Origin: Bacteroidales bacterium UBA1797
GTDB taxonomy: Bacteria; Bacteroidota; Bacteroidia; Bacteroidales; VadinHA17
DNA: 39,532 nucleotides
Reading direction: 5' to 3'
Assembly (NCBI GenBank): GCA_002319885.1
Contig: DCFT01000032.1
Coordinates: 3,655-43,186, forward strand
Position 1 is the stretch's first letter. The number at the start of each line of letters is the position of its first letter. The translations under genes and the position numbers were made by a program. Of this stretch, positions 24,412-33,780 are shown one piece after another. The notes beneath the pieces are model-generated. The model was given only the letters and a program-made list of their open reading frames with translations, was not told the DNA's origin and searched no databases.

Positions 24412-26442
24412 ATGAAGCGATTGTTTATTCTTGTTTCTTTTCTTTATAGTTCTTACTTATTCTCTTATTCTCAAAGCTTTACAGACAGTAATCTCCCGAT
24501 TGTTTTAATAAATACTGACGGAGGAGTGGAAATTCCTGATTCACCAAGGGTTCTTGCCACAATGAAAATAATTTACAAAGGAAACGGATTACGAAATTAC
24601 CTTATCGATCAGAATACTGCAGAAGATCTTAATTATAATGGGCGTATTAACATAGAAATAAGAGGCTCAAGTTCGCAGGTACTGCCAAAGAAGCAATTCG
24701 GACTTACAACTTTAAAGGCCGATAATACCTCAAATAACAATGTAACCCTGCTTGGTTTGCCCAGCGATAATGACTGGATTCTTAACGGATTGGGATTTGA
24801 GCCTTCACTTATCCGCGATTACCTTTGTTATAATTTATCACGTGCAATAGGCGAATATGCCAGTAGAACAGTCTATTGCGAAGTGATGATAAACGGATCT
24901 TACAACGGCCTTTATGTTCTTCAGGAAAAAATAAAACAAGGATCAAACAGGGTTGATATTATGAAGATAGGTACCCTCGATAATATTGCCCCCGCAGTTA
25001 CAGGAGGATACATTACTAAAGCCGATAAGACCACAGGCGATGACCCGGTAGCGTGGACAATGCCAAGCTATGTAACATACGACCCTGTTGCATTCATACA
25101 TGATCAGCCAAAACCGGAAAACGTCACACCACAACAAAACGATTATATCTATTCTGAATTTCAAAAGCTTAGCAGTACGGCATCAACAGGTAATGAATCT
25201 CTGGTAAGCGGATATCCGTCAGTAATAGATATCCCATCATTTGTTGATTTCATGATAATAAGCGAACTGACAGCAAACTCCGATGCATATCAGTATAGTA
25301 CATTTTTTCATAAGGACCGTAATGGGAAATTAAGAGCAGGGCCAATCTGGGACAATAACCTTACTTTCGGTAATGACCTGTTTCTCTGGAATCTTGACAG
25401 AAGCAAAACTGATACATGGCAATTTGATAATGGAGACAATACCGGGCCTACATTCTTTAAAGATCTTTTCAATGACACGCAGTTCAGATGTTACTTGTCT
25501 AAAAGATGGAATGAGCTTATACAACCAGGACAGCCTTTAAATCTTTCTGTTATTGAGAACTTTATCGACCAGACTGTAGCCACTATCAGTGAAGCAGCTG
25601 TCAGAGAGAATACAAGATGGGGTACTGTGCCTGATTTAGCACTGGAAATAAGTAATATGAAAGCATGGCTGAGTCAGAGAATTGCCTGGATGTCATCAAA
25701 TATTGGCCCATATTCAAACTGTAGCAATGTGCAGACACCACCTCTGGTAATTAGCAAAATTATGTATAACCCGAATACCACAATTGATCTACCTGTAAGC
25801 AACGACCAGGAATTCATTGAAATACAAAATACAGGCACCGAAACAGTAGATCTCACAGGGGTCTATTTCAGCGGAACAGGATTTGTTTACCAGTTCCCTG
25901 CTTATTCTGAAATATTTCCAAAGTCAAGGAAAATACTTGCAAGTAATCTGGCAGTATTCATGGCAAAATATGGCATCTCTGCTTCAGGACAATTCACAAG
26001 GAATCTCTCAAACAAGGGAGAGAAACTTGTACTCGCAGATGGGTTTGGCAATGTAATAGACAGTGTACGTTATTCTAATTTGGCCCCTTGGCCAAATGCC
26101 GACGGTAACGGGTATTATCTTGATTTAATTGATCCCTTGTCAGATAATAGCATTGCGTCGAATTGGACTGCATCTACAAACACAATTGTATCTGTCAGAG
26201 AAACTGAAAACAACATCAATCTGAAATTTTATCCAACGCCTGTAAAGGATATTCTGACAATTGAATCTTCAAATACAATCAGAATTGTGCAGTTATATGA
26301 TTTTCAAGGTAGAATGATACGAAACATCGATGTTAATTCAGGAACATATCAACTCGATATGACTTCATACCCCAGGGGCATTTACCTGGTTCAGGTATTC
26401 ACTCCTGCAGGGAATACAATAAGAAAAATAATAAAGGAATAA
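24412..26442 (+). CDS. Secreted CotH-like kinase with lamin-tail domain and T9SS sorting signal
   Basis: The product has 676 residues from ATG 24412. An earlier ATG 60 bases upstream would put a poor sequence before the signal peptide (MKRLFILVSFLYSSYLFSYS). Residues about 30-430 form the CotH domain: IEIRGSSSQVLPKKQFGL, NDWILNGLGFEPSLIRDYLC and the acidic GPIWDNNLTFGND that ends the catalytic core. A lamin-tail domain follows (about 452-585: QEFIEIQNTGTETVDLTGV). The last 75 residues are a type A T9SS sorting domain (KFYPTPVKDILTIESS, YPRGIYLVQVF). The protein is therefore exported and probably anchored on the cell surface. CotH phosphorylates spore-coat proteins in Bacillus; the target here is unknown. 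Confidence 0.88.
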   Translation: MKRLFILVSFLYSSYLFSYSQSFTDSNLPIVLINTDGGVEIPDSPRVLATMKIIYKGNGLRNYLIDQNTAEDLNYNGRINIEIRGSSSQVLPKKQFGLTTLKADNTSNNNVTLLGLPSDNDWILNGLGFEPSLIRDYLCYNLSRAIGEYASRTVYCEVMINGSYNGLYVLQEKIKQGSNRVDIMKIGTLDNIAPAVTGGYITKADKTTGDDPVAWTMPSYVTYDPVAFIHDQPKPENVTPQQNDYIYSEFQKLSSTASTGNESLVSGYPSVIDIPSFVDFMIISELTANSDAYQYSTFFHKDRNGKLRAGPIWDNNLTFGNDLFLWNLDRSKTDTWQFDNGDNTGPTFFKDLFNDTQFRCYLSKRWNELIQPGQPLNLSVIENFIDQTVATISEAAVRENTRWGTVPDLALEISNMKAWLSQRIAWMSSNIGPYSNCSNVQTPPLVISKIMYNPNTTIDLPVSNDQEFIEIQNTGTETVDLTGVYFSGTGFVYQFPAYSEIFPKSRKILASNLAVFMAKYGISASGQFTRNLSNKGEKLVLADGFGNVIDSVRYSNLAPWPNADGNGYYLDLIDPLSDNSIASNWTASTNTIVSVRETENNINLKFYPTPVKDILTIESSNTIRIVQLYDFQGRMIRNIDVNSGTYQLDMTSYPRGIYLVQVFTPAGNTIRKIIKE

Positions 26443-26598
26443 ATCTGTATTTTACGGTTAAGCAACAAACGCATACAGGGTAACAACATTACGACAGATT
26501 TTCTGTTTATAGGTAAATGTAAAGTCAAAGTATGTAAGTAGGTCTGCGATAACATTTGCAAAATTAATTATTAACGCTGTCAGGATAAATCAGAATGA

Positions 26599-28944
26599 AT
26601 GGCCAGGAAAACTTATTTGTTATTACTTATTTTTTTATCGTTAAACTTTATATCAGGGTTTTCCAATAATGAAACTTCAAATACAGCAACTATAAGTGGT
26701 TTTATAAGGGATGCGAAGACAGGGGAAGCCCTGACTGGTGCTGTTATTTATCCTAAGGAGCATCCTACAAGAGGTATTTCTTCAAATGCTTATGGATATT
26801 ATTCTCTTTCTCTGCCTGTCGGGAAATATTCTCTGATAGTTCAGTTTATGGGTTACAAAACCATCACTACTCACCTTGATTTAAATGAAAACATCAAGAT
26901 GACTTTCAACATGGAAGAAGAATCCATCGCCATAAAGGAAATTACAATTTTGGGTGAGAAGAATAACATCAATGTGGTTCAGAACGAGTTGATTTCAAAG
27001 ATCAATATTAAGGAGATTCAGAATATACCTGTAATCCTTGGTGAGAAGGATGTATTAAAAACTATTCAGCTTTTGCCCGGTGTCACGCCTGCCGGTGAGG
27101 GGAATGCCGGCTTTTATGTAAGGGGTGGTGGCGTTGATCAGAATCTTATCCTGCTTGATGAAGCTCCGGTATATAATCCATCTCACCTGCTTGGTTTTTT
27201 CTCAACATTTAACTCCGATGCAATAAAGGACATTACTTTATACAAAGGGGGTTTCCCGGCCGAATACGGAGGACGCTTGTCGTCGGTTGTTGATATTAAA
27301 ATGAATGAAGGGAACAATAAAGAATATCATGTATCAGGAGGCATCGGACTCATTGCTTCCCGCCTGTCTGTTGAGGGACCAATAATAAAGAACAAAGGCT
27401 CTTTCATGATTGCTGCCCGCAGAACCTATGCCGATCTTTTCCTAAGACTTCTTCCCCGGAACGGACCCGATTCACTAGCCAGCAGGTCAACTCTCTATTT
27501 TTATGATCTGAACATGAAAGCCAATTATGAATTTTCAGCAAAGGACAGAATATATTTTTCATGTTATCTTGGCAGAGATGACTTCAACCTCGGCGGCACT
27601 CTGGGTCTCAATTGGGGGAATGTAACTGCAACAGCCAGATGGAACCATATTCTCAGCGATAAACTCTTTTCAAATACTTCACTCATTTATAGTAAGTATA
27701 GTTATAATTTTAATGTGGAAGTTGGCACTGAGACCATGAATGTAATATCACAAATTAAAGACTGGAACCTGAAAGAAGATTTTAATTATTACCTGAACTC
27801 AAACAATACAATTAAATTTGGTTTTAATTCCATTTATCATACATTCGTCCCAAGCAAAGTTGACAGTACGACATTTTTTCATGTCAAATCTGTCGATAAC
27901 AGGTATGCGCTCGAGAATGCGATATATATTTCCAATGAACAGACAATTTCACCCCATCTTAAAGCAACATACGGGTTGCGCTATTCACTTTTCAGTTCAA
28001 TTGGGCCAGGTACAGTCTATACTTATGATCAGGTAGCAGATGTAATTGATTCGGTATCCTATCCCAAAGGGAAAATATTTAATTCGTTTGGTGGAATTGA
28101 ACCAAGACTATTGCTTAATTACATAATAAATGATTCAAGTTCGGTAAAAGTTTCGTATGCACGGACGCGTCAGTATATTCATTTGCTATCAAATACGACT
28201 TCAACAACACCATTTGATCTTTGGGTTCCCAGTAATACCAATATCCTGCCGGAGATTGCTGATCAGTATACCATGGGTTACTTCAGGAATTTTTTAAATA
28301 ATATGTTTGAAACATCTGTCGAAGTGTACTATAAAACTCTGCAGAACCAGATTGATTATCGTAACGGAGCCAATCTTATCCTTAATAATAAAGTGGAATC
28401 ACAACTGGTGTTTGGGAAAGGCTGGTCATATGGAGCCGAGTTTCTGATCAGGAAGAAGTACGGTAAACTCACAGGCTGGATAAGCTACACTCTTTCGAAA
28501 ACAAAGAGACAATTTCCCGATATCAACGGAGGCAGTGTATTCCTTGCAAAACAGGACAGGCCAAATAACCTGGCTGTTGTTGGAATGTATGAACTCAGCC
28601 CGAAACTCACTATTTCTGCAACCTGGATTTTTATCAGCGGTAATGTTGTTACATTTCCCAGCGGACGTTATTATGTCGATAGTAATGTTGTGCCATATTA
28701 TACCGAAAGGAACGGGTATCGTATGCCCGACTACCACAGGCTTGATATAGGTCTGACCTGGCAACGTAAGAAAACAGAAAAATTTGAGAGTAACTGGAAC
28801 TTCTCAATCTACAACGTTTACGGACGGTCCAATGCTTATGCAATAAATTTTCAGCAGGACCCAAATAATCCTGAGAAGATGCAGGCAGTGCAGTTATCAC
28901 TTTTTAGATTCGTTCCCGCCATTACTTATAATTTCAAGTTTTAA
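26599..28944 (+). CDS. TonB-dependent receptor with carboxypeptidase-like N-terminal domain
   Basis: This 781-residue outer-membrane protein has a signal peptide (1-22), a carboxypeptidase-regulatory-like beta-sandwich (about 30-115: ISGFIRDAKTGEALTGAVIY), a plug domain (about 135-240: GFYVRGGGVDQNLILLDEAP, KGGFPAEYGGRLSSVVDIKM) and a 22-strand barrel ending in Phe (YNFKF). It imports an unknown ligand using TonB energy. There is no SusD partner; instead a DUF4249 lipoprotein gene follows after 11 bases. This pairing is common in Bacteroidota and its substrate is generally unknown. Confidence 0.93.
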   Translation: MARKTYLLLLIFLSLNFISGFSNNETSNTATISGFIRDAKTGEALTGAVIYPKEHPTRGISSNAYGYYSLSLPVGKYSLIVQFMGYKTITTHLDLNENIKMTFNMEEESIAIKEITILGEKNNINVVQNELISKINIKEIQNIPVILGEKDVLKTIQLLPGVTPAGEGNAGFYVRGGGVDQNLILLDEAPVYNPSHLLGFFSTFNSDAIKDITLYKGGFPAEYGGRLSSVVDIKMNEGNNKEYHVSGGIGLIASRLSVEGPIIKNKGSFMIAARRTYADLFLRLLPRNGPDSLASRSTLYFYDLNMKANYEFSAKDRIYFSCYLGRDDFNLGGTLGLNWGNVTATARWNHILSDKLFSNTSLIYSKYSYNFNVEVGTETMNVISQIKDWNLKEDFNYYLNSNNTIKFGFNSIYHTFVPSKVDSTTFFHVKSVDNRYALENAIYISNEQTISPHLKATYGLRYSLFSSIGPGTVYTYDQVADVIDSVSYPKGKIFNSFGGIEPRLLLNYIINDSSSVKVSYARTRQYIHLLSNTTSTTPFDLWVPSNTNILPEIADQYTMGYFRNFLNNMFETSVEVYYKTLQNQIDYRNGANLILNNKVESQLVFGKGWSYGAEFLIRKKYGKLTGWISYTLSKTKRQFPDINGGSVFLAKQDRPNNLAVVGMYELSPKLTISATWIFISGNVVTFPSGRYYVDSNVVPYYTERNGYRMPDYHRLDIGLTWQRKKTEKFESNWNFSIYNVYGRSNAYAINFQQDPNNPEKMQAVQLSLFRFVPAITYNFKF

Positions 28945-28955
28945 TCTTATCTGAT

Positions 28956-29813
28956 ATGGTAAAAAGAAAAACAGTCAATATTAAAGATTTTACGGTTATT
29001 ATTTTGTCGCTGGTTGCCTTGCTGGTATTTGCTGGTTGTCAGAAGGTAATCAATGTTGATCTGAATGAAGCCGCACCACGCATTGTCATCGAAGGTTTAA
29101 TCAGCGACAGACCGGGTCCTTACACTATTACAATCAGTAAATCAGGAAGTTACTTTAATCAACCTGTGTTGGAAAAAGTTTCCGGTGCTCTGGCAATAAT
29201 AACAGATAGTAATGGAACTACCGATACTCTGACAGAAACCACTTCAGGGATATATATTACTTCAAAAATCAGGGGAGTGCAGGGTAGGACATACACCTTA
29301 AAAGTTATATCGGAAGATCAGGAATATGTTGGTTCCTCTACTATTTTAAATCATGTTGACATCGATTCGTTGACTCTGGTAAAAAGTGATTCTCAACGTT
29401 TGGATTTTGGTGGAGATCCTAAAAACAAAATTCATTTTGAGATTCATTGTTTTTTCAGGGATCCTTTAGCGAAGAATTTTTACAGAGTATTGGTTTATAA
29501 AAATGACTCCATTAATACTCAAAACTACAGGTTGTTCGATGACCAGTATACAAATGGTGAGGAAACAGATTTACGTGTTTCAAGTGCAGAAGCTGGTAGC
29601 AATTATGCCATAGTGCTCCTCTCGCTCGATAAACAAACATACGGGTATTACCGGACACTTGAAGATCTGATTTACACTAATCCTATATTCGGTTCAACTC
29701 CTGCCAATCCGAATAATAATCTCAGCAACGGAGCATTAGGTTATTTTGGGGCATGTGCCGTTTCATCCAGGAGGATCATCGTTACTGATTCCATGCTCAA
29801 TGCATTAAAATAA
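28956..29813 (+). CDS. DUF4249 lipoprotein, partner of the TonB receptor
   Basis: This 285-residue protein has a signal peptide ending in a lipobox (LVFAGC), a short linker QKVINVDLNEAAPRIVIEG that is the family signature, and a mainly beta body. DUF4249 proteins are nearly always encoded just after a TonB-dependent receptor and are presumed surface-exposed accessory lipoproteins. Spacing from the receptor is 11 bases, so the two form one transcript. It converges with the next minus-strand gene across a two-base gap. Its ligand is unknown. Confidence 0.88.
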   Translation: MVKRKTVNIKDFTVIILSLVALLVFAGCQKVINVDLNEAAPRIVIEGLISDRPGPYTITISKSGSYFNQPVLEKVSGALAIITDSNGTTDTLTETTSGIYITSKIRGVQGRTYTLKVISEDQEYVGSSTILNHVDIDSLTLVKSDSQRLDFGGDPKNKIHFEIHCFFRDPLAKNFYRVLVYKNDSINTQNYRLFDDQYTNGEETDLRVSSAEAGSNYAIVLLSLDKQTYGYYRTLEDLIYTNPIFGSTPANPNNNLSNGALGYFGACAVSSRRIIVTDSMLNALK

Positions 29814-29822
29814 TCTTATTTT
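29807..29822. terminator. Palindrome holding both convergent stop codons
   Basis: AAAATAA (29807-29813) and TTATTTT (29816-29822) are separated by TC. The TAA of the DUF4249 gene and the TAA of the minus-strand LolA-like gene are both inside. The stem is pure A-T with a two-base gap, so as RNA it is weak. It may slow polymerase in both directions, but it may simply be a by-product of adjacent TAA stops. Confidence 0.3.
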
Positions 29823-30550
29823 TTAAGGCTTGCCTTGGAAAAAATGTATTCGGGGATTTTAGTATTGAATTCAATATCCATAATCTGAAACTCTGTTCCC
29901 TCGCCCTCTTTAAGAACATCTTTAAACAATATTTTCTTGGGATACCATCTGCCCTGGATCTTGGTTACATCCGACAGTTCAAGCCTTTTAAGCAAAACTC
30001 CGCTTTTTGCAAACATCTCTTTTTTCAGGGGTATAAATTTTTCTTTATCAACCCACAGCTTTTGTGTCTCATATGCTACATCCGGAGTATATGCAGTAAG
30101 ATTAATGACCCAGCAGTCGCTGGTGCCAATCTTCTCCTGTCCTTCAACTTTTCCGTTATAATGGTTGAGAAGATGAGGATCTTCCATCATGTCTTCATAT
30201 GATAAATCTGAACCCATTACCGATTGGCGCAGCATATGACCTGAGATCTGGATAATCCTGTCGGTTTCAGGTGAGTAAATCCAGAGACGCTGATCGAGCT
30301 TAAGCATCTTTGTTCCTGCCTCACGGGCAGGTGCAAGATACTCGGTATAGGATTTATCTTCTCCCATGTTCCACGTTTTGGATTCTATAGTCCTTGTATT
30401 CCTGGCGTTATGGATAATCATTTTTGACGTGAATACCCGTGATTCAGCGGACATATTTTTATCAATTTTTTCAATAATTTCCTTTGCGGAAGGAGTCTGT
30501 GCATTAATAGAAATGCATAAGAACAACATAGGTATTGCAATATTTTTCAT
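29816..30550 (-). CDS. LolA-like periplasmic carrier (outer membrane lipoprotein-sorting protein family)
   Basis: This 244-residue protein has a signal peptide (1-18, ending SINAQ) and the beta-rich fold of the LolA/COG2834 group: ARNTRTIESKTWNMGEDKSY, YLAPAREAGTKMLKLDQRLW, TDRIIQISGHMLRQSVMGSD. Family members form an unclosed beta-barrel that carries a lipid or acyl chain across the periplasm. The gene is the last of a six-gene operon, and its start overlaps the upstream permease stop by 4 bases (ATGA). E. coli LolA is about 200 residues. Whether the cargo is a lipoprotein or a free lipid is open. Confidence 0.86.
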   Translation of the reverse strand: MKNIAIPMLFLCISINAQTPSAKEIIEKIDKNMSAESRVFTSKMIIHNARNTRTIESKTWNMGEDKSYTEYLAPAREAGTKMLKLDQRLWIYSPETDRIIQISGHMLRQSVMGSDLSYEDMMEDPHLLNHYNGKVEGQEKIGTSDCWVINLTAYTPDVAYETQKLWVDKEKFIPLKKEMFAKSGVLLKRLELSDVTKIQGRWYPKKILFKDVLKEGEGTEFQIMDIEFNTKIPEYIFSKASLKK

Positions 30551-31821
30551 GCTTCTAATTCTTTAAAAAGTTGCGCTGTTTTTCTTTTGTAAATCCCTAT
30601 CCCCGACAGAGCGGTCCCTGCCACGGTGGACAGGAGCCCGGGAATGAATCCTATAAAAAATGCCAATGGTGTTATCCTTGCATGGAAAACAGCAGGCATC
30701 ATTATTGACGCATTTTTCATCATCGATCCGATATCCAGGCCATGATTCTGCAGGTATAACGAAATCGTCAGTCCGACAATTGTTCCTGTTATTGAACCAA
30801 CAATGCCAATAAGTATCGATTCGTAGATCATGGTTTTGTATATATGGGAATAATCTTCACCTATTGCGAGCCTTGTACCGAATTCAATATATCTTCTTAG
30901 CCCTCCAAGCAATCCTGCATTCCAGAACACAAGCGACATGGACAGAACAAATACAAATACTACAAAGCCTCCAACCTGCTTTATCTGTCCCATCATCTGA
31001 CCCAGGTTGTTTTGTTCGCTGAGTGTCACAATAGTTGGTGCATACTCATCATTTGATGGCGGGAAAAGCATATGAAAACGCCGGACGACCTTACTGGCCG
31101 CCGCTTCATCGTAATAATTACCCGGCAGATAACCTACGATCTCGCCTGCCGCATTGTCCATATCAAGAACCGAGCGGATATCCTTAAGATCAATTATTAC
31201 TGAGCCCCTGTCCATCCCGATGGTTCCGAAAGATATTGTCCCCGCGATCTTAAAATTTGCCATGGCCATTGCTCCGTTCATTGTAGAACCAATAAATGTT
31301 ACCGTATCTCCCGGATTTACCTTTAATTTTTGTGAGAATAATTCACTTATCAATATTTCGCCCGGTTTTTCAGGAAGCCTGCCCCTTCTGAGGGACTTAA
31401 CCAGATTAAATCTTCCGATTTCGGATTTGTCGCCCGATAGCATATCAATGCCGAAACCGATAGCAGGACCCTGTTCACGTGTTTCTCCGTTTTTATCAGG
31501 AGCGTCTATGAGTCCGCCAAAATGGATCCTCTCTTCCCAGGTTATGTCAGGGAAATCACTTTTTAGCTTCTTCATCAGTGTGTCGACACCGGTCAAAGCA
31601 AGGTCATTCGGGACCTGATCGATGTGTTTAGCATATGGTGCGGTCATGATTTTTACATGACCCGTAGAGAACCGGGCATTTAATTCGATACTGTCATTTA
31701 GAAAGCCATTTAACCAGCAGAAAAGAGTTACTGTAAGCATAACCCCGATTGTTGCTACTATTACAGGCAGCAGACTGCGCTGCCTGTCCCTGAAAATTCC
31801 TTTAAATAAAAATCTGATCAT
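30547..31821 (-). CDS. LolC/LolE-like ABC permease (FtsX family)
   Basis: This 424-residue protein has one helix near the N-terminus (about 18-40), a large periplasmic domain (41-280) and three C-terminal helices (about 285-310, 335-360 and 385-410). That is the type VII (MacB/LolCE) layout of four helices. The first 17 residues (MIRFLFKGIFRDRQRSL) form the usual cytoplasmic elbow helix. Start and stop overlap the neighbouring genes by 4 bases each, showing tight translational coupling. It probably pairs with the next permease as a heterodimer on the ATPase at 33006-33704. Confidence 0.88.
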   Translation of the reverse strand: MIRFLFKGIFRDRQRSLLPVIVATIGVMLTVTLFCWLNGFLNDSIELNARFSTGHVKIMTAPYAKHIDQVPNDLALTGVDTLMKKLKSDFPDITWEERIHFGGLIDAPDKNGETREQGPAIGFGIDMLSGDKSEIGRFNLVKSLRRGRLPEKPGEILISELFSQKLKVNPGDTVTFIGSTMNGAMAMANFKIAGTISFGTIGMDRGSVIIDLKDIRSVLDMDNAAGEIVGYLPGNYYDEAAASKVVRRFHMLFPPSNDEYAPTIVTLSEQNNLGQMMGQIKQVGGFVVFVFVLSMSLVFWNAGLLGGLRRYIEFGTRLAIGEDYSHIYKTMIYESILIGIVGSITGTIVGLTISLYLQNHGLDIGSMMKNASIMMPAVFHARITPLAFFIGFIPGLLSTVAGTALSGIGIYKRKTAQLFKELEA

Positions 31822-32993
31822 TGAAGTTTCCCCCTTAAAGCTTCTGTTGGTTTCATTTTGGCAATCTTACGCGATGGCAGATAGCTGACTATGGTAGTTG
31901 TTATCAATATAATGATTATCGTTGTGGCAACAAGGCCCAGACTGTATACGGGAAAGATCCTATCCGCCAGTACCAGGCCATAGTCTTTGCTGGCCCCTGC
32001 AAACGACAAACCACGACTGGCCTGCATAGCCAGAAGAGGGATTCCATATACGGCAGCAAGTAAGCCGGCAAGTACAGAATTAAGTGAACCCTCCAGTGTG
32101 AAGAGTCCGACAACCTGCGAACGGGTCATCCCAAGTGCAATATATGTACCGATCTCCTTCTGTCTTCTGAAGATTGAAAGTACCTGTGTATCGAAGATTG
32201 CAAGCATAGCAAGACTCATGAGGATGACATAGAGAACTATTCCTCCAACTGATTTCATTTTGATTAAGTCGGTGACAGATTTAAGCAATTCCTCACTGGA
32301 CTTGAATTTCCAACCCTCCGGTTTCAGATTTGCCTCAGAGGTGTTACCACAAATCAGGATGGTTGCCTCACCCGGCATTCCCATCATCTTCTGCAGCCGG
32401 TCGAGCGGAATCCATACCTGCCCGGCATCAACTGTGAGGACATTCGTAGTGAAGATCCCAATCACTTTCAACTCGTTAGCGTCGAAGGTGCCATGCGTAT
32501 CGCGCCAGCGAATAGTGATTTCATCGCCCGTTTTCAAGCCATTGTCGCTGGCCATCTTACTGCCGATAAGTGCAGGTATTTCATCATCATTCTTTTGAAA
32601 TTTTTCCGTGGGCAGTTTCAGTACCTTCTGATCTGAACTGATTCCCTTGATCAGAATACTTTGAATTCTGCCTCCCGGGTAAATGGTACCTTCAGTTATA
32701 AGCACTGGGGCAACTTCTCCTTTCGTCAATAAAGTATCAAAGGATGAGGGGATATTTGAATGCGCATCGGTAAGCGAAAATGGGTCATAAGGATCATATG
32801 ATGACTGCCAGTACTGACCCGCACCGACTTCCCAGTTAACCATGTCGTTTCTGGCCTGCCTGTCCCATCCGTTCAGCAATCCTTTATGCCATATTATCAC
32901 CAGGAATGAGAAAGAAAGCACAATCACGTTGAGCCAGGTCCTCCGCCCTGCCCCATAGAGATTTTTTGCCGCTAGTTTTAATAAGAGTTTCAT
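31818..32993 (-). CDS. LolC/LolE-like ABC permease (FtsX family), second subunit
   Basis: This 391-residue protein has the same four-helix FtsX layout (first helix about 19-38, then a periplasmic domain to about 235, then three helices). It carries the coupling-helix pattern FRRQKEIGTYIALGMTRSQV and ends in SRKIAKMKPTEALRGK, both hallmarks of this class. E. coli LolC has 399 residues. It overlaps the downstream permease by 4 bases and starts 12 bases after the ATPase gene. The two permeases differ enough to be distinct subunits and not a recent copy. Confidence 0.88.
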   Translation of the reverse strand: MKLLLKLAAKNLYGAGRRTWLNVIVLSFSFLVIIWHKGLLNGWDRQARNDMVNWEVGAGQYWQSSYDPYDPFSLTDAHSNIPSSFDTLLTKGEVAPVLITEGTIYPGGRIQSILIKGISSDQKVLKLPTEKFQKNDDEIPALIGSKMASDNGLKTGDEITIRWRDTHGTFDANELKVIGIFTTNVLTVDAGQVWIPLDRLQKMMGMPGEATILICGNTSEANLKPEGWKFKSSEELLKSVTDLIKMKSVGGIVLYVILMSLAMLAIFDTQVLSIFRRQKEIGTYIALGMTRSQVVGLFTLEGSLNSVLAGLLAAVYGIPLLAMQASRGLSFAGASKDYGLVLADRIFPVYSLGLVATTIIIILITTTIVSYLPSRKIAKMKPTEALRGKLQ

Positions 32994-33005
32994 GATTCAG
33001 GCATT

Positions 33006-33704
33006 TTAATTTTTGATAATTTCATCCTTCAGCACCTTGCCGTCTATAAGTGAGATCTTCCTCTTCAGATATGATATTACCTTATCATCGTGGGTGGCAA
33101 ATACAAAGGTGGTCTTAAGTTCATTGTTAAGCTGAACCATTGTTTTAAGAATGTTATGGGAATTTGCTGCATCCAGGTTAGCAGTTGGCTCATCTGCAAG
33201 TACTATTTCAGGCTTTTTCACCATTGCTCTGGCTATGGCGACTCTCTGACATTCACCACCTGAAAGTTGAGCAGGTTTTGATTTTATCTTGTCGGTAAGC
33301 CCCAGCCACTCAAGGGATTCCAGTACCATTTTCTTTCTCTGACTTTCGTCGAGTTTTAAAAGAAGCAAGGGGAATTCGACATTTTCAAAAACTGTATAAA
33401 CAGGCAGAAGATTATAACTCTGGAAAATAAATCCAAGCTTAGACCGCCGTAGAAGTGCAGCCTGCTTCACATTAAGGTCGCTGATTGACTGGCCAAGAAC
33501 CACCGCCCTGCCTTCTGAAGGAGTATCGAGCGAGCCTATAATATTAAGCAGAGTAGTTTTGCCACTTCCGCTGGGCCCAACGACTCCTGTGAATTCTGCT
33601 TTCCCGATAGTGAGATTGATCCCGTTCAGAGCAGTAAATTTGCCACCTGATGTTGGGAAAATTTTTTTAAGAGCTTCGATTGATATGAGCGTTGAATTTT
33701 CCAT
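33006..33704 (-). CDS. LolD/MacB-type ABC ATPase
   Basis: This is a 232-residue nucleotide-binding protein. Walker A is GPSGSGKTT (43-51), the Q-loop is FIFQSYNLLP, the signature LSGGECQR (147-154), Walker B EIVLADEP (D171, E172), the D-loop ANLD and the H-loop H205. Length and sequence match LolD (233 residues). The signature has Cys after LSGGE, in place of the usual Gln. It powers the two permeases encoded downstream. A 76-base gap separates it from the upstream beta-barrel gene, the only sizeable gap in the operon. Confidence 0.94.
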   Translation of the reverse strand: MENSTLISIEALKKIFPTSGGKFTALNGINLTIGKAEFTGVVGPSGSGKTTLLNIIGSLDTPSEGRAVVLGQSISDLNVKQAALLRRSKLGFIFQSYNLLPVYTVFENVEFPLLLLKLDESQRKKMVLESLEWLGLTDKIKSKPAQLSGGECQRVAIARAMVKKPEIVLADEPTANLDAANSHNILKTMVQLNNELKTTFVFATHDDKVISYLKRKISLIDGKVLKDEIIKN

Positions 33705-33780
33705 GATAAATTTGTTGGTATTTTGTTTTTTTGGTTTTCTTATTTGCTTAAAACGATATTCTTCAATTGCTGAATCTTAT

